Shown: positions 58,491-64,000 of the stretch, one piece after another
Layout: the number at the start of each line of letters is the position of its first letter
Position numbering within the stretch: the first letter of the stretch is position 1
Program-made: the position numbers and the translations under genes
From: Nannobrachium achirus
Lineage: Eukaryota; Chordata; Actinopteri; Myctophiformes; Myctophidae
Length of the DNA: 64,000 nucleotides
Assembly (NCBI GenBank): GCA_963921795.1
Contig: OY997653.1
Coordinates: 27,505,994-27,569,993 of the forward strand
Direction: 5' to 3'
Notes under the pieces: model-generated
Database searches by the model: none
Told to the model about the DNA's origin: nothing
The model's input: only the letters and a program-made list of their open reading frames with translations

Positions 58491-58753
58491 GGAGACAAGC
58501 TGCGACATTTCTCATGGTATACTGCAACCTTCAGTCGCAATTAATTGTTCACTGAGATTAAATTCAGCAGCAGTGATACAGTGAAATCAAACGGCCACAA
58601 GATAGCAATACTGGACAGATAATGGACTATGGTTTTGTACATGGCAGCCTACAAATTCACGCCCACAATTGAGACAGCAACACCATTTCGGTTAAGGCGA
58701 ATAGTATACTGCAGGCCTGCCCATAGAGGTGACTGCAATTGTACTGTAGTTAG

Positions 58754-59330
58754 TAGGGGTTTAACAATATAGTAACTGAATCAAAAAAATCTATTTTAAT
58801 TTGGAATGATCTACTATATTGTTTGCAAAAGCAAAATATCGTACTGTTTTGGCTTTGTATCGTATCGTATCGTTTTAAAATGCGGTAATCGTATCGAATC
58901 GTTTTGCAATGCAAATAATTGATTGTATGGAAATTATTTGTGCCTTGTATTTGGCAAGGCAATTTTAAGGGGAAAATTAATAAGAGTTGTCTAATTACCT
59001 TTCCATTCCATATAGCTACTCTTCGTCTATAGATAAATGTGTGGAATCTGTGTTCATGTCAAGGTGGGTTTGTCCATATGTGTTGAAATATAATGTCCAT
59101 GTATTTGCTAGATAATCACAGCGTTTACTTCCATAATAATAGATTTTTTACACGTTTTACACAGATTTCATTTCTTTGCTAAATAGTTACTACTGTATAT
59201 CGATTTTAAATCATTGAACCGAATCGTATCGTATTGCCATGAATGAAGCAATATCGTCCATGTATCGTATCGTTAACCATGTATCGTGATGCGTATCGTA
59301 TCAGTGTTAAAATGTATTGTTACACCCCTA
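58754..59330. mobile_element. complete hAT MITE with 8-bp duplication (serpin unit 2)
   Basis: Starts TAGGGGTTTAACAATAT and ends ATTGTTACACCCCTA. GTAGTTAG flanks both sides (58746-58753 and 59331-59338). The interior is rich in GTATCG. It lies just downstream of the serpin copy 2 stop codon. The empty site survives at 55232. Confidence 0.92.
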
Positions 59331-59384
59331 GTAGTTAGCCTACTTTCAAAATAATCCTACGTGAACTGAACTGTTTCTTTGTTT

Positions 59385-60614
59385 TTAACCTATACAACAG
59401 CACTTTGGTCGACCTTTGGTCCTTGTAATATGTGCTTTATGAACAGAGTTTGAGTTGAGTTGAGTTGAAGGAGGGGAACAGTATCGGCCTGCAAAGAGGA
59501 CGCTCATGGTGGGGTTGTGTCGGATGAAGAAGAGGAAAGGGTGATCAGCAATGACCTCGGGAGTGCGAGTGTCACTCTTACACAAATATAGCATAACTGC
59601 AGCAGTGGCGGCAGTTGCCTCAGTTCCCTCCTCGTTCACTTCCACAAAGGCCTTGTGCACCACCTTGGAAAGCACCAGGTCGTTGGCAGAGGACATGCCG
59701 GAGAAGTCACTCCGTCCTTTGTCAAAGGCGTCCGCCATGCCCATCTTGATCAAGAGGTCTTTCATGTCATATGTCTCCTCCATCTTGAAACGAGGCAAGC
59801 CAAGCAGAAACTCCTCCTGCTTCATCTTGTCTGGGTCGGTCCAGTCCATAAACCTTTCATAGGTTAGTTCCTTTTCTAGCTTCTCCAGGCCTGTCGTATC
59901 GTCCTCCATCTCAACGGGCAGAAAGACAAGCATGCTAACCTCTTTCCCGGTGTAGGGCAGCTCCAGGACCTTACAGTTGACCTCAGGAATGAAGGTGAGA
60001 GAGAACACAGATTTCTGGTACATCATCTTCACCGGCTTGCTTTCAGTCTTGCTAAGTCTGAACTGTTTATCCCTGGTTATGTTCTCATGGAACGACCTTT
60101 CCCACTTGGCTTTGAAGTAGATGGCATTGACCAACACCAGTCTGGTATCTACATCCAACACACCCGGGGCAAGCAAGTCCTTGATTTTATCTTGAGTCTG
60201 TTTCTCCATCCAGCTGTTCATGTTCAGCCTGGCTCCTTCTGCGTTGCAAATGAAGTCCACAGGCTCCAGCTGTGCGTTATAGTGTTTTCTGACGGCACTT
60301 ATGAACTCCTCAACAAACTGGTAGGATTGCTCTCCATACAGCCGGTTGGCCAAGCTGAGAGTGTAGGACTTACCTGACTCGTTCAGGTCACTCATAAGCT
60401 TAGAAATGTCCATATTTAAGTCATCCTTAAAGTGCAAGACCTCTGACATCTGTGTGGCTGTGTTGCCACGGGCCCCCAACAGCACCATGGCCAGAGCAGA
60501 GGAAATGCTGAGAGGAGAGTAGAACACATTGTCAGTGTTGTTATCCTCTGACAGCTGTTTGAACAGAGACAGGCAAAAGGTGTTGCTGGCCACTGCCAAG
60601 GGAGTTGGTGGCAT
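59385..60614 (-). CDS. serpinb1l: clade-B serpin copy 2, intronless, serpinb1-like
   Basis: A 409-codon frame, identical to copy 1 by eye except one reactive-loop hinge residue (EATAATAAV instead of EATATTAAV, P9 Thr to Ala). Same start MPPTPLAVAS, same predicted P1-P1' Leu-Cys, same KCCCIG tail. It stands 3446 bases from copy 1, with 5' flank, MITE and microsatellite blocks also repeated, so whole units were duplicated. The flanks differ at scattered positions (for example shorter CA and GACT arrays upstream), which argues against a simple assembly echo. Likely a cytosolic inhibitor of chymotrypsin/elastase-like proteases, inferred from family. The overlapping TATA/ISRE-like motif is at 60710-60726. 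Confidence 0.95.
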   Translation of the reverse strand: MPPTPLAVASNTFCLSLFKQLSEDNNTDNVFYSPLSISSALAMVLLGARGNTATQMSEVLHFKDDLNMDISKLMSDLNESGKSYTLSLANRLYGEQSYQFVEEFISAVRKHYNAQLEPVDFICNAEGARLNMNSWMEKQTQDKIKDLLAPGVLDVDTRLVLVNAIYFKAKWERSFHENITRDKQFRLSKTESKPVKMMYQKSVFSLTFIPEVNCKVLELPYTGKEVSMLVFLPVEMEDDTTGLEKLEKELTYERFMDWTDPDKMKQEEFLLGLPRFKMEETYDMKDLLIKMGMADAFDKGRSDFSGMSSANDLVLSKVVHKAFVEVNEEGTEATAATAAVMLYLCKSDTRTPEVIADHPFLFFIRHNPTMSVLFAGRYCSPPSTQLNSNSVHKAHITRTKGRPKCCCIG

Positions 60615-60851
60615 TGTGATGACCTGTCCGCTTTAGAGGTGTCCAGAAATGAATCAGTGACTACTTGAACTGGATTCAAATTAGTTGCTACTGCTCTCAA
60701 ACATGTGGTGCGTTTCACTTTTATGCTGCTGTTCCTAGACATTCGCATCATCACTATGATGTCAGCCATGTTCAAATATGGAGTTCTGTTTCAGTCTTGC
60801 CCAAATAAGGGATTCTATGACATCAGACTAGCCTCTTGGGTTGTCAAAAGT

Positions 60852-61182
60852 AAAGCCCTTTGCACACAGGCGCGTTTAACCGCACGGATAAAACGGACAA
60901 TATATTTTTTTGAAAAGAAAACAATGATTCTCTATGACCTCATGCACACCGGCTCCGAATTAGCCGTGCGACGAGAGGCTGCCGCCGTGCGTTTTTTTAT
61001 CGATCGAAACCAGTTCGATTCGTGCGTCTTGTCGCATGCTGTAAAAAACTCATCACTCCTTTTATGACTCCTTTTTCGATCCGCAGCGCCGATTCCGCAC
61101 AGCCTTGCACACCAAATCCAATGCGTTTTATTCATGCCGCAAACGAAAAAAACGCAACTGTCCTGTGTGCAAAGGGCTTTAG
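60852..61182. mobile_element. MITE with AAAGCCCTTTGCACACAGG termini (unit 2)
   Basis: Duplicate of 57410-57740 with the same termini, upstream of serpin copy 2. Confidence 0.85.
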
Positions 61183-61334
61183 TGTGTGTAAAACCCTTAC
61201 TGGAGGACTAATGAGATGTCGGACTTATGGGCAGTCCCCACACTGCCTAGACAGCCTGTACACATTGCAATCACTGGTGGTGGCAAAGAAACTGAGAATT
61301 GGCAACAGACTGGCCTGGACATGGAACATCATAT

Positions 61335-61640
61335 GGGCATAAAAGAGAGCCAGACAGACAGGGCCATATTTGGAGATGACAGACGTCAGTCTGACGTCAT
61401 AGACCACATGAGGCTTAATGTTGATGACATCAGGGATCTCCATATATGGGCATAAAAGGGATTGTATTGGTGTGGTTGCCCTAACAGGGCATCATCTGGG
61501 AATGCCCATATATGGACATATTGTGTCAGTCTCATGTGGTCTATATGGAATGTCCATATATGGACATATTGACTGAAATCACTGATACCGCTGCCATGGT
61601 AACAGCCGCATGCTGAAACAATGCCCAAGTTTGGAGATGA
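61335..61640. repeat. CCATATATGG-bearing repeat (unit 2)
   Basis: CCATATATGG at 61440, 61506 and 61554; duplicate of the unit 1 block at 57890-58200. Confidence 0.75.
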
Positions 61641-61744
61641 CTGACATCACTGATACTATACGTCTGGGTTCTACAACATTACTTCTGAGACTCCTACATT
61701 CAATTCCTCATATACTGTGCATACCCCCCCTGGCAAGCACTAGT

Positions 61745-61782
<38 letters not shown>

Positions 61783-62196
61783 ACGCACGCACACGCACAC
61801 GCACACGCACGCACGCATGAACGCACGCACAAACGCACACACACACTGTGACAAGGGAACCAACCAATAGACTGTAAAAATGTGTACTGACTGACTGACT
61901 GACTGACTGACACGGAGACAAGCTGCGACATTTCTCATGGTATACTGCGACCTTCAGTCGCAATTAATTGTTCACTGAGATTAAATTCAGCAGTAGGGAG
62001 CCACTCCCGACCTACTTGATACAGTGAAATCAAACGGCCACAAGATAGCAATACTGGACAGATAATGGACTATGGGTTTGTACATGGCAGCCTACAAATT
62101 CACGCCCACAATTGAGACAGCAACACCATTTCGGTTAAGGCGAATAGTATACTGCAGGCTTGCCCATAGAGGTGACTGCAATTGTACTGTAGTTAG

Positions 62197-62769
62197 TAAG
62201 GGTTTAACAATATAGTAACTGAATCAAAAAAATCTATTTTAATTTGCAATGATCTACTATATTGTTTGCAAAAGCAAAATATCGTACTGTTTTGGCTTTG
62301 TATCGTATCGTATCGTTTTAAAATGCGGTAATCGGTATCGAATCGTTTTGCAATGCAAATAATTGATTGTATGGAAATTATTTGTGCCTTGTATTTGGCA
62401 ATTTTAAGGGGAAAATTAATAAGAGTGGTCTAATTACCTTTCCATTCCATATAGCTACTCTTCGTCTATAGATAAATGTGTGGAATCCGTGTTCATGTCA
62501 AGGTGGGTTTGTCCATATCTGTTGAAATATAATGTCCATGTATTTGCTAGATAATCACAGCGTTTACTTCCATAACAATAGATTTTTTACACGTTTTACA
62601 CAGATTTCATTTCTTTGCTAAATAGTTACTACTGTATATCAATTTTAAATCATTGAACCGAATCGTATCGTATTGCCATGAATGAACCAATATCGTCCAT
62701 GTATCGTATCGTTAACCATGTATCGTGATGCGTATCGTATCAGTGTTAAAATGTATTGTTACACCCCTA
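62197..62769. mobile_element. complete hAT MITE (serpin unit 3)
   Basis: Copy of the 58754 element with the same GTAGTTAG duplication (62189-62196 and 62770-62777). Shared position shows that the insertion predates the tandem duplication. Confidence 0.9.
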
Positions 62770-62823
62770 GTAGTTAGCCTACTTTCAAAATAATCCTACG
62801 TGAACTGAACTGTTTCTTTGTTT

Positions 62824-64000
62824 TTAACCTATACAACAGCAATTTGGTCGACCTTTGGTCCTTGTAATATGTGCTTTATGAACAGAGTTTGAGTTGAGTT
62901 GAGTTGAAGGAGGGGAGCAGAATCGGCCTGCAAAGAGGACGCTCATGGTGGGGTTGTGTCGGATGAAGAAGAGGAAAGGGTGATCAGCAACGACCTCGGG
63001 AGTGGGAGATTCATTTTCACACAAAGACAAAAAATCCATAACTGCAGCAGTCGCGGCAGTTGCCTCAGTGCCCTCCTCGTTCACTTCCACAAAGGCCTTG
63101 TGCACCACCTTGGAAAGCACCAGGTCGTGGGCGGAGGACATGCCGGAGAAGTCACTCCGTCCTTTGTCAAAGGCATCTGCCATGCCCATCTTGATCAAGA
63201 GGTCTTTCATGTCATATGTCTCCTCCATCTTGAAACGAGGCAAGCCAAGCAGAAACTCCTCCTGCTTCATCTTGTCTGGGTCGGTCCAGTCCATAAACCT
63301 TTCATAGGTTAGTTCCTTTTCTAGCTTCTCCAGGCCTGTCGTATCGTCCTCCATCTCAACGGGCAGAAAGACAAGCATGCTAACCTCTCTCCCGGTGTAA
63401 GGCAGCTCCAGGACCTTACAGTTGACCTCAGGAATGAAGGCGAGAGAGAACACAGATTTCTGGTACATCATCTTCACCGGCTTGCTTTCAGTCTTGCTAA
63501 GTCTGAACTGTTCATCCTCTGTGCTGTCCTCATTGAACGACTTGTCCCACTTGGCTTTGAAGTAGATGGCATTGACCAACACCAGTATGGTATTTTCATC
63601 CAATACACCCGGGGCAAGCAAGTCCTTGATTTTATCTTGAGTCTGTTTCTCCACCCAGCTGTTCATGTTCAGCCTGGCTCCTTCTGCGTTGCAAATGAAG
63701 TCCACAGGCTCCAGCTGTGCGTTATAGTGTTTTCTGACGGCACTTATGAACTCCTCAACAAACTGGTAGGACTGCTCTCCATACAGCCGGTTGGCCAAGC
63801 TGAGAGTGTAGGACTTACCTGACTCGTTCAGGTCACTCATAAGCTTAGAAAAGTCCATATGTAAGTCATCCTTAAAGTGCAAGACCTCTGACATCTGTGT
63901 GGCTGTGTTGCCACGGGCCCCCAACAGCACCATGGCCAGAGCAGAGGAGATGCTGAGAGGAGAGTAGAACACATTGTCAGTGTTGTTATCTTCTGAGAGC
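62824..64000 (-). CDS. serpinb1l: clade-B serpin copy 3, intronless, 5' end beyond the window
   Basis: The frame is open from the window edge (LSEDNNTDNVFYSPL) to the stop at 62824, so only about the first 20 codons are missing. It is very similar to copies 1 and 2 except in clusters: DENTILVLVN for DVDTRLVLVN, KWDKSFNEDSTEDEQF for KWERSFHENITRDKQF, and the reactive loop. The loop reads AAVMDFLSLCENESPTPEVV, two residues longer than copies 1 and 2. Canonical spacing puts P1-P1' at Leu-Ser, like antichymotrypsin-type loops. The hinge EEGTEATAATAAV is intact, so inhibition is expected. The C-terminal tail is kept (NCCCIG). The array may continue to the right. Confidence 0.94.
   Translation of the reverse strand, partial: LSEDNNTDNVFYSPLSISSALAMVLLGARGNTATQMSEVLHFKDDLHMDFSKLMSDLNESGKSYTLSLANRLYGEQSYQFVEEFISAVRKHYNAQLEPVDFICNAEGARLNMNSWVEKQTQDKIKDLLAPGVLDENTILVLVNAIYFKAKWDKSFNEDSTEDEQFRLSKTESKPVKMMYQKSVFSLAFIPEVNCKVLELPYTGREVSMLVFLPVEMEDDTTGLEKLEKELTYERFMDWTDPDKMKQEEFLLGLPRFKMEETYDMKDLLIKMGMADAFDKGRSDFSGMSSAHDLVLSKVVHKAFVEVNEEGTEATAATAAVMDFLSLCENESPTPEVVADHPFLFFIRHNPTMSVLFAGRFCSPPSTQLNSNSVHKAHITRTKGRPNCCCIG

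Noticed and set aside
55939..64000. Serpin repeats as a pure assembly artefact
   Set aside because: Copy 3 has clustered coding differences and a longer loop, the microsatellite lengths differ between units, and a diverged relic unit exists. Near-identity of copies 1 and 2 alone would still deserve a long-read check.

Overview
The window reads as nuclear DNA of a teleost fish. It has vertebrate genes split by GT-AG introns, an AT-rich background, many short non-autonomous DNA transposons with hAT-like 8-bp or TA target duplications, tRNA-derived SINEs, a LINE with a long open RT frame, and many CA, TA and TATC microsatellites. Everything here comes from reading the sequence and from remembered family knowledge; no search was run.

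Left third (1-23.5 kb, all minus strand). The first two coding exons of parp1 (exon 1 at 3103-3225, exon 2 at 530-692) encode the first half of zinc finger 1, and the gene runs off the left edge. Immediately upstream lies a complete adcy8-type adenylate cyclase gene (5513-23465). I could assemble 20 coding exons with matching phases, giving 1196 codons with no internal stop. Its introns hold MITEs, SINEs, a LINE 3' fragment, an AGTAC-type minisatellite and a CA repeat that touches a splice donor.

Middle (23.5-50.9 kb). No host gene except a decayed zinc-finger locus. It holds: a fold-back MITE; a hAT MITE with a perfect target duplication; a 5.9-kb non-coding element with split direct repeats (A1, B1-A2, B2) recalling DIRS/Ngaro retroelements; palindromic MITEs; a 5'-truncated jockey/CR1-like LINE with an 836-codon open frame (35325-37835); and a 6.5-kb inverted repeat (arms 39.5-41.85 and 43.53-45.97 kb). 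The inverted repeat flanks a broken C2H2 zinc-finger gene and is capped at both outer ends by GC-rich palindromic repeats.

Right part (50.9-64 kb). A plus-strand S1A serine protease gene (50916-53011, six coding exons) has an intact catalytic triad. It has ACG where the start codon is expected, Phe instead of Arg at the activation site, Gly at the position of trypsin Asp189, and paired loss of one disulfide. It is followed by a tandem array of intronless clade-B (serpinb1-like) serpin genes on the minus strand. Two copies are complete, one is cut by the window end, and there is a relic of a fourth unit. The period is about 3.44 kb. Copies 1 and 2 differ at one amino acid, in the reactive-loop hinge, while copy 3 has a different, longer reactive loop. 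The protease and the serpins are neighbours, and both look shifted towards hydrophobic (chymotrypsin-like) specificity; a functional link is inference only.
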